Below are positions 1 to 9,531 of a stretch of DNA of 64,000 nt, in pieces. A program made the translations under genes and the position numbers. This DNA is from Planomicrobium sp. CPCC 101110. Its GTDB lineage: Bacteria > Bacillota > Bacilli > Bacillales_A > Planococcaceae. Location: NCBI RefSeq assembly GCF_007859395.1, contig NZ_VOHD01000003.1, positions 397,561 to 461,560 of the forward strand, given 5' to 3'. The notes under the pieces are model-generated. The model made no database searches, was not told the origin of the DNA, and saw only the letters and a list, made by a program, of their open reading frames with translations. Position 1 is the first letter of the stretch. The number at the start of each line of letters is the position of its first letter.

Positions 1-13
1 GGAAGATATGACC

Positions 14-1051
14 ATGGCACAAAAAGCGATTGATCAAAGCGAATATGTTCAGCGCACACTCAAGGACACACAAGATTTTTCATGGAAGAAATTTTTCCTC
101 CAGTGGGAATGGCTGCTGATTTTGGTTTTCTTTTTGGTCTTGGTGATCAATACCAATCTTTCTCCTTTCTTTTTGAACGGCGCAGGATTACGGGACGCCA
201 CAATGATTTTCCTGGACAAGGCGTTTATCGTCTTTCCGATGGTCATGATCATGATCCTTAGGGATATTGATATTTCAGTCGGTTCTACAGTCGCCTTGTC
301 TTCGGTCATCATGGCGACGCTCTACAATGATTTCGGCCTGCCTATGGGCGCGGCGCTTGGTGCGTGTTTGCTTGTAGGGGCCCTTTGCGGATTGGTAAAC
401 GGCTTGCTGATTGTGAAATTCAAGGAGCTTTCGGCAGTTATTGTAACGCTCGGAACCATGATCCTGTACCGGGGCATCGCCTATATCATCTTGGAAGACC
501 AAGCCTCCGGAAACTTCCCGGCATGGTTCAGTTTTTTCGGCTGGGGGAATATCGGCGGCATTCCATTTATCTTGATCGTTTTTGCGGTGCTTGCGGTTGT
601 CTTCACGCTGCTGCTCCACAAAACGACTTTTGGCAGACAGGTATTTGCAATGGGCAATAACACGACAGCCAGCCGGTTCTCGGGTGTCCAAGTCGATAAA
701 GTCAAGGTCATCGTTTTCACATTAGCCGGAATAATGGCTGCCATCACTGCCATCTTCCTGGCTTCACGAATGGGCAGCACGCGGCCGAATGTGGCGACGA
801 TGTATGAGTTGGATGTGATTGCAATGGTCGCTTTAGGCGGAATCAGCACAGCGGGGGGCAAAGGCAGGATGGTTGGCGCCATTATTGCAGTTTTCATACT
901 CGGCTACCTCCAGTACGGCTTGGGATTGATCAATATCCCTTCTCAAACGATGCTTGTTATCACTGGGCTGTTGTTGCTTGCTGCAGTCGGAATTCCCAAG
1001 CTCAATGTCAGCCGTAAATTCAAACGGTTCAGACGGAAACAATTGGAATAG
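14..1051 (+). CDS. Sugar ABC transporter permease (rhamnose import)
   Basis: Membrane permease of the ribose/rhamnose (RbsC/YtfT, BPD_transp_2) family, about 345 residues with eight or more hydrophobic segments. The family's permease motif lies around the ALGGISTAGG stretch near residue 275. It should carry L-rhamnose across the membrane together with the lipoprotein encoded next. The start at 14 is chosen over the ATG at 8 because GGAAG at 1-5 gives 8 bases of spacing to 14 and only 2 to 8. Rhamnose importers of this kind use two permeases and an ATPase (RhaT, RhaP, RhaQ); this looks like the second permease, with the others upstream of the window. Substrate is inferred from context. Confidence 0.88.
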   Translation: MAQKAIDQSEYVQRTLKDTQDFSWKKFFLQWEWLLILVFFLVLVINTNLSPFFLNGAGLRDATMIFLDKAFIVFPMVMIMILRDIDISVGSTVALSSVIMATLYNDFGLPMGAALGACLLVGALCGLVNGLLIVKFKELSAVIVTLGTMILYRGIAYIILEDQASGNFPAWFSFFGWGNIGGIPFILIVFAVLAVVFTLLLHKTTFGRQVFAMGNNTTASRFSGVQVDKVKVIVFTLAGIMAAITAIFLASRMGSTRPNVATMYELDVIAMVALGGISTAGGKGRMVGAIIAVFILGYLQYGLGLINIPSQTMLVITGLLLLAAVGIPKLNVSRKFKRFRRKQLE

Positions 1052-1121
1052 GTTACTGGCAGCGGGCTACTCCAGGCTTGCCGCGTAATTATAAAAAACA
1101 AAACTAAAGGGGCGGAAAAAG

Positions 1122-2174
1122 ATGAAAAAATTTCTCTCGAAATGGGCAATGATCGGGTTGGCGGCAACAATGCTTACGGCTTGCGGAAGCCAGGAAGCGG
1201 CGCCGGAACAAAGTGCAGCAGCAGGGGATTCCGGCGGAGATGGAGCTAAAACTTACGCCATGGTATTCAAAAACACTGGGAATCCATATGGAGAAAAAAT
1301 GATGGAAGGGTTTGAGGAAGCTATCAAAGAAGCAGGCGGCGAAGTGATTCTCCGCGCTCCTGAACAGCCGACAGCAGAAGGCCAGATCCAGATCGTCGAA
1401 CAGCTGATCACTCAAAAAGTAGACTCTATTTTAATCACAGGAAATGACATAGACGCCCTTCAACCGGTTTTACAAAAAGCGATGGATGCAGGCATCAAAG
1501 TTCTTTCAGCTGATGCGGCTGTAAACCCGCAGAGCCGATTGGTGCACGTCAACCAAGCCGATCCGGAACTTATTGGCCGCACACAGATTCAGGCAGTTTC
1601 TGAAATGATCAATGGAGAAGGCCAGATTGCAGTCTTAAGTGCCACTTCCCAAGCATCCAACCAAAACCTCTGGATCGAGTGGATGGAAAAAGAACTTGAA
1701 AAACCGGAGTATGACAAAATTGAACTTGTGAAAGTTGCATATGGCGATGACTTGCGGGATAAGAGTACATCGGAAACAGAAGCTTTGCTGTTGCAGTATC
1801 CGGATTTGAAAGCCATTGTCTCGCCTACTACTGTAGGGATTGCAGCTGCAGGAAAGGTGCTTACGGATAAAGGGCTGCAAGGTAAAATCGCTTTGACAGG
1901 CCTGGGGCTTCCAAGCGAAATGGCGACTTACATCGAAAACGGTGTTTCTCCGGCAATGTTCCTCTGGAATCCGATCGATGTGGGCTACGGAGCAGGAATG
2001 ACTGCTGTCGCTTTGGTGGAAGGCGATATCACGGGGAAAGTCGGAGAAACTTTTGAAGCTGGGCGCCTCGGTGAAAAAGAGATTGTTGAAGACGGCGAAG
2101 GAACTCAAGTTATGTTGGGTGAACCGTTCCGTTTCGACAAAGAAAACATTGCCGAGTGGAAAGAAGTTTACTGA
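1122..2174 (+). CDS. rhaS: Rhamnose ABC transporter substrate-binding lipoprotein
   Basis: Periplasmic-binding-protein-like domain (COG1879, ribose/rhamnose type), 350 residues. A lipoprotein signal peptide ends in the lipobox LTAC at about residues 18-21, so the mature protein should be anchored to the outer face of the membrane. A short Gly/Ser/Ala-rich linker precedes the two-lobed sugar-binding domain. The match to RhaS-type proteins and the position in front of mutarotase, aldolase, kinase and isomerase make L-rhamnose the likely ligand. A clear ribosome site (AAGGGGCGG) precedes the ATG. The 70-base gap to the permease holds nothing notable, so the genes are probably co-transcribed. Confidence 0.9.
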   Translation: MKKFLSKWAMIGLAATMLTACGSQEAAPEQSAAAGDSGGDGAKTYAMVFKNTGNPYGEKMMEGFEEAIKEAGGEVILRAPEQPTAEGQIQIVEQLITQKVDSILITGNDIDALQPVLQKAMDAGIKVLSADAAVNPQSRLVHVNQADPELIGRTQIQAVSEMINGEGQIAVLSATSQASNQNLWIEWMEKELEKPEYDKIELVKVAYGDDLRDKSTSETEALLLQYPDLKAIVSPTTVGIAAAGKVLTDKGLQGKIALTGLGLPSEMATYIENGVSPAMFLWNPIDVGYGAGMTAVALVEGDITGKVGETFEAGRLGEKEIVEDGEGTQVMLGEPFRFDKENIAEWKEVY

Positions 2175-2207
2175 CAAACCAAAGAGTCCGATCGGGCACA
2201 AAAAATA

Positions 2208-2241
2208 TATTGAAGGGAAGCGGCTGCTTTCCTTCAATATC
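2208..2241 (+). other. Intercistronic stem-loop after rhaS
   Basis: Inverted repeat of 15 bases (2208-2222 with 2227-2241, loop GGCT, one wobble pair). It has no run of T directly after it, only CCTTTTG. It lies between the binding-protein gene and the mutarotase gene. Such stems often protect the binding-protein mRNA or weaken read-through; that role is inferred. Confidence 0.6.
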
Positions 2242-2290
2242 CTTTTGTGATAACGGCAAAGCCTAAACTTTTAATGACAGGGGGAGCCCA

Positions 2291-2617
2291 ATGGAAAAAA
2301 GCAATAAGTTCGCCTGGTCGTGGATGATAAAAGAAGAGTTTTTGGATGATTATGTAAAGCTCCATGAAGAACCGTGGCAGGAAGTGCTCGATGAACATGC
2401 CAAGGCGGGGATCAGGAATTATTCCATCTTCCAAAACGGCACACAATTTTTTTATTGCTTTGAGTGCGACGATGTTGAACAGGCATTTGCTTATATAGCG
2501 GAAAGTGAAGCCTGCAGCAGATGGAATGCCATCACTTCAACCATGGTCAAAGGATCTTTCGATTTTAACGAATCAGAACCGATCAAGCCAATGAGAGAAG
2601 TGTTCTATTTGAAATGA
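2291..2617 (+). CDS. rhaM: L-rhamnose mutarotase
   Basis: Small protein of 108 residues of the L-rhamnose mutarotase (RhaM/YiiL) family, a dimeric ferredoxin-like fold that interconverts the alpha and beta anomers of L-rhamnose before isomerisation. The N-terminal stretch with Trp-Ser-Trp and the segment HEEPWQEVLDEHAKAGIRNY near residues 24-43 match the family, whose active site uses a His and paired aromatic residues. Length is normal. The ATG follows the ribosome site AGGGGGAG. It sits between the transporter and the aldolase gene in the same operon. Confidence 0.9.
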   Translation: MEKSNKFAWSWMIKEEFLDDYVKLHEEPWQEVLDEHAKAGIRNYSIFQNGTQFFYCFECDDVEQAFAYIAESEACSRWNAITSTMVKGSFDFNESEPIKPMREVFYLK

Positions 2618-2754
2618 TGGAAAGTTCTTCACCTTTTTCAAAAAGGAGGCGCGTGTTTCCTCAGCCTCTAAAATGCGCAAGCATCAAAAGCGGCGAAAGC
2701 AACTAAAAATTGCAGTTTAGGCAACTGACAAAACTGACTGCACAGGAGGTACTT

Positions 2755-4824
2755 ATGGTACAGAAACTATGGAGCGAAGAAAAAGCCAATAACTTAGCTG
2801 TTGGACTTAGTGAACTTGTCTACCGTTCGAACTTGATCGGATCTGACCGTTCCGTATGTAATTGGGGCGGCGGCAATACATCCATGAAAACGACCGAAAA
2901 AGACTTTCGGGGCAGGGAAATTGAAGTGATGTGGGTCAAGGGAAGCGGTTCGGACCTTGCCACTATGAGGGCTGAAAATTTCACAGGTTTGAACCTGGAG
3001 GATATCCTGCCGCTAATGGAGCGGGAAGAAATGCCGGATGAAGAAATGGTGGAATATTTGTCCCATTGCATGATTGACAGCAAGCACCCGCGCGCTTCAA
3101 TCGAAACCTTGCTCCATGCATTTCTGCCTTTCAAGCATGTCGACCACACACATCCGGATGCCATTATAAGCCTTTGCTGTGCAGATAACGGCAAAGAGCT
3201 GGCCAAAGAGATATTTGGTGACCGATTTGTCTGGGTGCCGTATGTGCGTCCCGGTTTCAAGCTTTCCAAAATGATTGCAGAAGGTGTCCGGAACAATCCT
3301 GCTGCAGACCTTGTATTGATGGAAAAGCACGGCTTGGTCGTTTGGGGGGAGACGGCAAAAGAAAGCTACGATAAAACCATCTCTGTGATAAACGAAGCTG
3401 AAAGCTTTATCCAGGCGCGCATCGACAAAACAAAAACCTTCGGCGGCAGGAAATTCGAATCATTGCCGGCAGAAGATCAAAAGCGGATTCTAGCCCGGGT
3501 GATGCCGTTTATCCGGGGGTCAGTAAGTGAAGAAAAGAAGATGCTCCTAACATACGACAATGGGCACGATGTGCTGGAATTCGTCAACAGCCAGGACGCC
3601 GCTGAATTGTCCCAAATCGGGGCGGCCTGCCCGGATCATTTGGTCCATACAAAGATGAAACCGCTGTTTGTGGACTGGGATCCTGCCACAAAGGATGCGG
3701 AACAATTGATCAAGGCAGTTTCTGCCGGCATCGCCAATTTTAAAGAAGAATACAAAGCGTATTTCGAGCGCAATAAAAATGAAGGCGACGTGATGTTCGA
3801 GCCGGCTCCTCGTGTAATACTGATTCCTGGGATCGGCATGGTGAACACCGGGAAAAATAGTGCCATGGCAAATGTCAGCGGACAGCTTTACCACCGGGCG
3901 ATAGCGGTTATGAAAGGCTCTACGGCGCTGGGCAATTTCGTTTCCTTGAATGAGAACGAATCATATAACATTGAATATTGGCCGCTGGAGCTTTATAAGT
4001 TGTCGCTCGCTCCTGCGGAAGCGGAATTTTCCCGCAAGGTGGCTTTTGTAACCGGTGGAGCCGGAGGCATCGGAAGCGAAACGTGCCGGCAATTTGCCGC
4101 GCAAGGAGCGCACGTCGTTTTGGCGGATCTCAATCTTGAAGGCGCTGAAAAAATTGCCGGAGAGCTTACGGAAGAATTCGGAGAAGGCCGCGCCATTGCC
4201 TTGAAAATGGATGTGACGAGTGAAGAACAAATACAGGCGGCTTTTCAGCAAACGGCCCTGGCATATGGCGGGGTAGACATCATAGTCAACAATGCCGGCC
4301 TCGCAACTTCAAGCCCGTTCGATGAAACGACGCTGAAAGAGTGGAATTTGAATATGAACGTTCTTGGAACCGGTTATTTTCTGGTCGCCCGTGAAGCATT
4401 CAAGCAAATGAAAGATCAGGCGATTGGCGGGAGCATGGTGTTCATCGGGTCGAAAAATTCCATTTATGCCGGCAAGAATGCCTCAGCCTACAGTTCAGTC
4501 AAAGCATTGGAAGCGCATCTGGCCAGATGCATTGCAGCTGAAGGAGGAGAATTTGGGATTCGGGTCAATTCGGTTTTGCCTGACGCTGTTTTGCAAGGAT
4601 CCGCAATTTGGGGTTCCAGATGGCGTGAAGAGCGGGCGGCGGCATATGGGATTGAACCAGACCAGCTGGAAGAGCATTACCGCAAGCGGACAACTTTGTT
4701 AGTCAACATCTATCCGAAAGACATCGCGGAAGCCATCCTGTTCCTTTCTTCGTCTAAGGCGGAGAAGACGACCGGCTGCATGATTACTGTGGACGGCGGA
4801 GTGCCGGCTGCCTTTACCCGGTAA
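2755..4824 (+). CDS. rhaEW: Bifunctional rhamnulose-1-phosphate aldolase / L-lactaldehyde dehydrogenase
   Basis: Two-domain enzyme of 689 residues, the YuxG/RhaEW type. The N-terminal class II aldolase domain (about 1-400) carries the metal-binding HTHPD stretch near residue 131 and splits L-rhamnulose-1-phosphate into DHAP and L-lactaldehyde. The C-terminal short-chain dehydrogenase domain (about 425-689) has the nucleotide motif TGGAGGIG near residue 433 and the catalytic YSSVK near 579, and should oxidise lactaldehyde to L-lactate with NAD. The ATG at 2755 sits 5 bases after AGGAGGT; an in-frame TTG upstream at 2710 has no good ribosome site. The product L-lactate is the substrate of the lutABC genes further down the same strand. 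Confidence 0.93.
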   Translation: MVQKLWSEEKANNLAVGLSELVYRSNLIGSDRSVCNWGGGNTSMKTTEKDFRGREIEVMWVKGSGSDLATMRAENFTGLNLEDILPLMEREEMPDEEMVEYLSHCMIDSKHPRASIETLLHAFLPFKHVDHTHPDAIISLCCADNGKELAKEIFGDRFVWVPYVRPGFKLSKMIAEGVRNNPAADLVLMEKHGLVVWGETAKESYDKTISVINEAESFIQARIDKTKTFGGRKFESLPAEDQKRILARVMPFIRGSVSEEKKMLLTYDNGHDVLEFVNSQDAAELSQIGAACPDHLVHTKMKPLFVDWDPATKDAEQLIKAVSAGIANFKEEYKAYFERNKNEGDVMFEPAPRVILIPGIGMVNTGKNSAMANVSGQLYHRAIAVMKGSTALGNFVSLNENESYNIEYWPLELYKLSLAPAEAEFSRKVAFVTGGAGGIGSETCRQFAAQGAHVVLADLNLEGAEKIAGELTEEFGEGRAIALKMDVTSEEQIQAAFQQTALAYGGVDIIVNNAGLATSSPFDETTLKEWNLNMNVLGTGYFLVAREAFKQMKDQAIGGSMVFIGSKNSIYAGKNASAYSSVKALEAHLARCIAAEGGEFGIRVNSVLPDAVLQGSAIWGSRWREERAAAYGIEPDQLEEHYRKRTTLLVNIYPKDIAEAILFLSSSKAEKTTGCMITVDGGVPAAFTR

Positions 4825-4849
4825 AAACCTTAGCTTTTGGAGGTCGCTC

Positions 4850-6280
4850 ATGAAAAAATATAGCCTTGCTGTAGATATCGGCGCATCCAGTGGCCGGCTA
4901 GTTCTGGGAAGCTTGGAGAAAGGCCGTCTGGAACTCCAGGAAATCCATCGCTTCTCAAATGAAATCATAGAGAAAAACGGCCATTTCTGCTGGAATATCG
5001 AAGCCTTGTTCGAGGAGGTGAAAACCGGGATAAAAAAATGCGGCAGTTTAGGCATTGTTCCGTCAAGCATCGGCATTGATACATGGGCAGTCGATTTTGT
5101 TCTGCTCGATGAAAGAGACCAGCTTTTAACGGATGCTGTCGCTTACCGGGATCCCCGGACGGATGGCATTATGGAAGAAGTCACTGGAATTTTCATGAAA
5201 GAACGGCTGTACTTGGAAACGGGAATCCAGTTTCAAAAATTCAATACCATTTATCAATTGTATGCCTTGAAAAAGCAGCAGCCTGAAATACTGGAAAAAG
5301 CGAAGTCTTTCCTAATGATTCCGGATTATTTGCATTTTTTATTGACCGGCAAAAAAACAAATGAATATACCAACGCGACGTCGACCCAGCTGATTAACGC
5401 GTTTACAAGAAAATGGGATAAAGACATCATCCAAACGTTAGGGTTTGACATACACATGTTTCAGGAAATCGAGGCGCCTAAAGCGGTTCTAGGACCTATA
5501 AAAGAAGAATTGGCAAGGGAATTCGGCTTTGGGATGGATGTTATTCTTCCCGCTACTCACGACACAGGATCAGCTGTCCTGGCGGTTCCGCAAGTGGAAG
5601 ATACCATCTATATCAGTTCAGGCACGTGGTCATTGATCGGTGTGGAAAATTACTTTCCGATTTGTGTCACGAAAGCTTTGGATTACAACTTTACGAACGA
5701 AGGCGGAATGGACTATCAATTCCGGTTCCTGAAAAATATCATGGGGTTGTGGATGATTCAGGAAATCCGGAGAAATTATGAAAACCGCTATTCGTTTGCT
5801 GAATTGGCAGAGCTTGCGGAAGCGGTGACCGGCATGGTCCCGGTCGTGAATGTTGATGCCCCCCGTTTTTTGAAGCCGGATGATATGGTGGCGGAAATCC
5901 AGGCTTACTGCTTGGAAACCGGCCAGAAGGCACCTGAAAGTCCGGGAGAAGTCGCCAAGTGCATCTTTGTAAGCCTTGCTGACAGTTACCAAAGGGCAGT
6001 GTTTGAAATTGAAGACATCTTCGAAAAAGAATTCAAGTCAATCAGCGTTATCGGCGGCGGTTCCAAAAATGAATTGCTGAATCAGCTGATAGCGGAAACG
6101 ACAAAAAAAGAGGTATATGCCGGACCGACTGAAGCTTCAGCCATTGGAAACCTTGTAGCCCAGCTGATCGCATTGAATGAGATAGCGGGCATCAAAGAGG
6201 CGCGGCACATAGTCCGGCAATCTTTTGAAGTGAAGAAATACAGGCATTCGATAAGTGAAAAACAAGGAGGGATTGTATGA
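4850..6280 (+). CDS. rhaB: L-rhamnulokinase
   Basis: FGGY-family sugar kinase of 476 residues that phosphorylates L-rhamnulose at O1 using ATP. The N-terminal phosphate motif DIGASSGRL lies at about residues 9-17, the region ATHDTGSAV near 236 and the C-terminal VIGGGSKN motif near 403 fit the FGGY fold. Length matches RhaB of Bacillus. The ribosome site is TTGGAGG. The stop codon overlaps the rhaA start (ATGA at 6277), so the two are translationally coupled. Confidence 0.94.
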   Translation: MKKYSLAVDIGASSGRLVLGSLEKGRLELQEIHRFSNEIIEKNGHFCWNIEALFEEVKTGIKKCGSLGIVPSSIGIDTWAVDFVLLDERDQLLTDAVAYRDPRTDGIMEEVTGIFMKERLYLETGIQFQKFNTIYQLYALKKQQPEILEKAKSFLMIPDYLHFLLTGKKTNEYTNATSTQLINAFTRKWDKDIIQTLGFDIHMFQEIEAPKAVLGPIKEELAREFGFGMDVILPATHDTGSAVLAVPQVEDTIYISSGTWSLIGVENYFPICVTKALDYNFTNEGGMDYQFRFLKNIMGLWMIQEIRRNYENRYSFAELAELAEAVTGMVPVVNVDAPRFLKPDDMVAEIQAYCLETGQKAPESPGEVAKCIFVSLADSYQRAVFEIEDIFEKEFKSISVIGGGSKNELLNQLIAETTKKEVYAGPTEASAIGNLVAQLIALNEIAGIKEARHIVRQSFEVKKYRHSISEKQGGIV

Positions 6281-7566
6281 GTGTCAAAAGGCGGTTTGAG
6301 GAAGCCAAGAAAGAATACGAACAATGGGGAATTGACGTTGAAGGCATTTTCGAAAAACTGAAAACTGTTCCGATTTCCATCCACTGTTGGCAAGGGGATG
6401 ATATTGGCGGGTTTGAAATAAACAAGGAAGCATTGTCGGGCGGCATTGATGTGACAGGCAATTATCCCGGAAAAGCGACGACCCCTGAAGAGCTGAGGCA
6501 GGATTTGGAGAAGGCGCTTTCGCTCATCCCCGGCAAGCACCGGGTCAACTTGCATGCAATCTATGCTGAAACGGATGGGGAAGTGGTGGAAAGGGACCGG
6601 CTGGAACCGAAGCATTTCGAGAAATGGGTGGCGTGGGCAAGGGAATTAGGGCTGGGCCTCGATTTCAACCCCACTTTGTTTTCCCATAAAAAAGCGGAAG
6701 ATGGCCTGACATTATCCCATCCGGATCCGGAAATACGGCAATTTTGGATTGACCATTGCATAGCCAGCAGGAGAATAGGTGCATATTTCGGAAAAGAGCT
6801 GGGAACCCCATGCCTCACAAATATTTGGATTCCAGATGGCTATAAGGATACTCCAAGTGACCGGCTGACACCGAGAAAGCGCCTAAAAGAGTCGCTTGAT
6901 GAAATTTTTGCGGTCGAAATAGACGGACGGCTGAATATCGATGCGGTAGAAAGCAAGTTGTTCGGCATCGGTTCAGAGTCGTTTGTGGTAGGTTCGCATG
7001 AATTCTATTTGAACTATGCTTTGAAAAACGATAAATTGTGCCTGCTCGATACCGGCCATTACCATCCGACAGAACTGGTTTCCAACAAGATTTCAGCTAT
7101 GCTTCTGTTCAATGACCGGCTGGCGCTCCATGTTTCAAGGCCGGTGAGGTGGGACAGTGACCATGTTGTGGTGTTCGACGATGAGTTGAAGGAACTTGCC
7201 GTGGAAATTGTCCGAAATGATGCATTGGACAAAGTCATGATCGGCTTGGATTTTTTTGATGCCAGTATCAACAGGGTAGCCGCTTGGACCATTGGAACAC
7301 GGAATATGATCAAAGCGCTGCTGTATGGACTGCTTCTGCCTCATGAACAGTTGAAAGCGCTTCAGGAACAAGGGGATTTTACGAAGAGGCTTGCGTTATC
7401 TGAAGAGTTTAAAACCTATCCATTCGGCGCCATCTGGAATTATTACTGTGAAGCGCAAAATGTGCCGGTTAAAGAACAATGGCTTGATGAAGTGGCGCAT
7501 TACGAAGAAACAGTGCTCGCCAAAAGGTCCGCAGTTTCCGTGCCGGATGCTTTGGAACGAGCATAA
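6277..7566 (+). CDS. rhaA: L-rhamnose isomerase
   Basis: Enzyme of 429 residues that isomerises L-rhamnose to L-rhamnulose, a Mn/metal-dependent TIM-barrel protein in the cytosol. The N-terminal [17 protein letters not shown] region and the mid-protein segments rich in Asp, Glu and His (for example [11 protein letters not shown] near residue 252 and [13 protein letters not shown] near 285) match RhaA and should provide metal ligands. Its start overlaps rhaB by four bases and an AAGGAGGG ribosome site lies inside the end of rhaB. Full length, no frameshift seen. Confidence 0.95.
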   Translation: MSVKRRFEEAKKEYEQWGIDVEGIFEKLKTVPISIHCWQGDDIGGFEINKEALSGGIDVTGNYPGKATTPEELRQDLEKALSLIPGKHRVNLHAIYAETDGEVVERDRLEPKHFEKWVAWARELGLGLDFNPTLFSHKKAEDGLTLSHPDPEIRQFWIDHCIASRRIGAYFGKELGTPCLTNIWIPDGYKDTPSDRLTPRKRLKESLDEIFAVEIDGRLNIDAVESKLFGIGSESFVVGSHEFYLNYALKNDKLCLLDTGHYHPTELVSNKISAMLLFNDRLALHVSRPVRWDSDHVVVFDDELKELAVEIVRNDALDKVMIGLDFFDASINRVAAWTIGTRNMIKALLYGLLLPHEQLKALQEQGDFTKRLALSEEFKTYPFGAIWNYYCEAQNVPVKEQWLDEVAHYEETVLAKRSAVSVPDALERA

Positions 7567-7612
7567 GATGCAAGGGACGAATAAGGCATCATAAGCAGTC
7601 AGGGGGAGAGAG

Positions 7613-8389
7613 ATGCTTGTAGCGGAGCGCCATAAAAAAATGGCTTCACTTGTCAATGAAAGGGGCAGCAGCCGGGTTTCTGAATTGAGCCGTATCTTCA
7701 AAGTGACCGAAGAAACCATCCGCCGTGATTTAGAGAAACTTGAAACCGAAGGGAAATTGAAGCGCAGCCATGGCGGAGCTGTAAGCGTCAAAGAGAATGA
7801 ATTGGAAGCTTCCTATAGCGAGCGGGAAATACGGAATGTCCAGGAAAAAATGGCCGTAGCGGAAGAAGCGGTGAAGCTCGTCTCAAGCAATGACCGGATT
7901 GTCTTGGATGCCAGCACAACGGCTTGGTATATGGCAAAGATCCTCCCGGATATGCCATTGACCGTGGTGACAAATTCACTGAAAGTGGCCATGGAACTGG
8001 CAGCCAGGAACAACATTACTGTGATTTCAGCCGGAGGCACCCTTGTGCGGAAATCATTGTCGTTTGTAGGGCCCCAGACAACCAACGCTTTAGATTCTTA
8101 TCATGTCAACAAAGCATTCATCTCTTGCCAAGGAATCCATTCGGTGAGGGGAATCAGCGATTCCAGTGAAATGCAGGCATTGGTGAAAAAGAAGATGAGC
8201 GAAATAGCGGATGAGGTTTATTTATTGGCGGATCATACGAAATTTGGTTTGCAGGCTTTTTCATGGATTGCCCCTATGCAGGCAATCGATTTTATCGTAA
8301 CAGACGCAAAAACAAGCGAAGCCCAGCTCAAGGATTTCCGTGACTATCCTGTATCCGTGATTCAGCCTTCTGCACATCATTCGGGATAA
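7613..8389 (+). CDS. rhaR: DeoR-family transcriptional regulator of rhamnose catabolism
   Basis: DeoR-type repressor of 258 residues. The N-terminal winged helix-turn-helix occupies about residues 4-56 with the recognition segment RVSELSRIFKVTEETIRRDL, followed by the DeoRC sugar-phosphate sensor domain. The VLDASTTAW stretch near residue 98 corresponds to the usual ligand-binding Asp-rich motif. Located between rhaA and the HPr-like gene, it is the counterpart of Bacillus YulB/RhaR and probably controls the operon through a phosphorylated rhamnose intermediate. The target site must be upstream of the window. The ribosome site is AGGGGGAGAG. Confidence 0.88.
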   Translation: MLVAERHKKMASLVNERGSSRVSELSRIFKVTEETIRRDLEKLETEGKLKRSHGGAVSVKENELEASYSEREIRNVQEKMAVAEEAVKLVSSNDRIVLDASTTAWYMAKILPDMPLTVVTNSLKVAMELAARNNITVISAGGTLVRKSLSFVGPQTTNALDSYHVNKAFISCQGIHSVRGISDSSEMQALVKKKMSEIADEVYLLADHTKFGLQAFSWIAPMQAIDFIVTDAKTSEAQLKDFRDYPVSVIQPSAHHSG

Positions 8390-8465
8390 GAATGGCGCTT
8401 TCTTTTTTCTGGGGAATCCAATGGAATCGGGTTGAAAAAGCATTCTGAAAGAGGAGGAGGCTACT

Positions 8466-8729
8466 ATGGCGGAGAAAATATATAAAGTGATATCCGATAC
8501 CGGAATCCAAGCCCGTCCCGCTGCGCAGCTGGTTAATCTGGCTTCGCAATTCGATGCGGACATATCCTTGGAATACAACTCCAAAACGGTCAACTTGAAA
8601 TCCATTATGGGCGTCATGTCTTTGGCAATCGGCAAAGGATCTGAAATTATTATCACAGCCAAAGGCAAGGGAGAGCATGAAGCATTGCAAAGGATTGATT
8701 ATTTTATAACAAGCGAAATAGCGGAATGA
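8466..8729 (+). CDS. crh: Crh-type HPr-like protein (catabolite repression, non-phosphotransfer)
   Basis: HPr-fold protein of 87 residues. The active-site stretch reads GIQARPAA, so position 15 is Gln where phosphotransferase HPr has the phosphorylated His. The regulatory Ser46 is kept in the motif KSIMGVMSL. This is exactly the Crh pattern: it cannot pass phosphate in the sugar phosphotransferase system, but can be phosphorylated on Ser46 by HPr kinase and act as co-repressor of CcpA. In Bacillus, crh sits in the yvcJ-yvcK-yvcL cluster; here it lies between rhaR and lutA, 76 bases after rhaR and behind a strong AGAGGAGGAG site. Whether another crh exists elsewhere cannot be seen. Confidence 0.85.
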   Translation: MAEKIYKVISDTGIQARPAAQLVNLASQFDADISLEYNSKTVNLKSIMGVMSLAIGKGSEIIITAKGKGEHEALQRIDYFITSEIAE

Positions 8730-8797
8730 ACTGCAGGCAGCTCTTGTCGCTGATTTGATGCCCAGCTGGAAAATACACGATGGAAGAGTGGATGAAA

Positions 8798-9529
8798 ATG
8801 AAGGTCTCTTTGTTTATCACTTGTCTCGCAGAGATGTTTTATCAGAACGTTGCCAAGGATGTCGTAGAAATTTTAGAGCGGCTTGGATGCGATGTCGATT
8901 TTCCGAAAGGCCAGATTTGCTGCGGCCAGCCGGCGTATAATAGCGGCTACCGGAAAGATGCCCAAAAAGCTGCCAAGCAGATGATCAAGAGCTTCGAGCA
9001 TTCGGAATTCGTCGTGACGCCTTCCGGCTCCTGTGCAGCCATGTTCAAAGAATACCCGGAATTATTCAAGGAAGAGCCGGAATGGCGAAAGCGGGCAGAA
9101 GCCGTTGCGGGCAAAACGTACGAATTCACCCAGTTTATCGTAAATGTACTTCATGTTGAAGATGTTGGGGCAGTTTACCCGGCCAGCGCCACTTACCACA
9201 CCTCCTGCCACATGATTCGCTTGCTGAAAGAGACAGAGGCCCCTTTTAAACTATTAAAAAACGTTAAAGGGCTCGAACTCTTGCCGCTTGAAAACAGCTA
9301 CGACTGCTGCGGTTTCGGAGGGACCTTCGCGGTGAAGATGGCGCCGATTTCAGAACAGATGGTGGACGAGAAAATTCAGCATGTGGAAGATTCGACAGCG
9401 ACTCTCTTGATTGCAGCGGATAACGGCTGCCTTATGAACATCAAAGGAAGGATTGACCGGAAAGGCAAACCCATCGAAGTAAAACACATCGCTCAAATTT
9501 TAAATACGCGAGCCGAAGGGAGGAATTGA
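8798..9529 (+). CDS. lutA: L-lactate dehydrogenase complex protein LutA
   Basis: Iron-sulfur protein of 243 residues with two CCG domains, CCGQ at about residue 41 and CCGFGG near 170, as in LutA and the related heterodisulfide-reductase-like proteins. With LutB and LutC it oxidises L-lactate to pyruvate and passes electrons onward. The ATG at 8798 is chosen because the Bacillus protein begins MKVSLF at this point and GGAAGAG lies 9 bases upstream; earlier in-frame ATGs at 8780 and 8792 are possible. Its stop abuts lutB. In this operon it would consume the lactate made by RhaEW. Confidence 0.93.
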   Translation: MKVSLFITCLAEMFYQNVAKDVVEILERLGCDVDFPKGQICCGQPAYNSGYRKDAQKAAKQMIKSFEHSEFVVTPSGSCAAMFKEYPELFKEEPEWRKRAEAVAGKTYEFTQFIVNVLHVEDVGAVYPASATYHTSCHMIRLLKETEAPFKLLKNVKGLELLPLENSYDCCGFGGTFAVKMAPISEQMVDEKIQHVEDSTATLLIAADNGCLMNIKGRIDRKGKPIEVKHIAQILNTRAEGRN

Positions 9530-9531
9530 CC

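Noticed and set aside
8440..8453. cre-like TGAAAAAGCATTCT before crh
   Set aside because: Three mismatches at key positions of the CcpA consensus, including the central CG.
8466..8729. Ordinary HPr (ptsH) call
   Set aside because: Residue 15 is Gln, not His, so it cannot act as phosphocarrier; Crh fits better.
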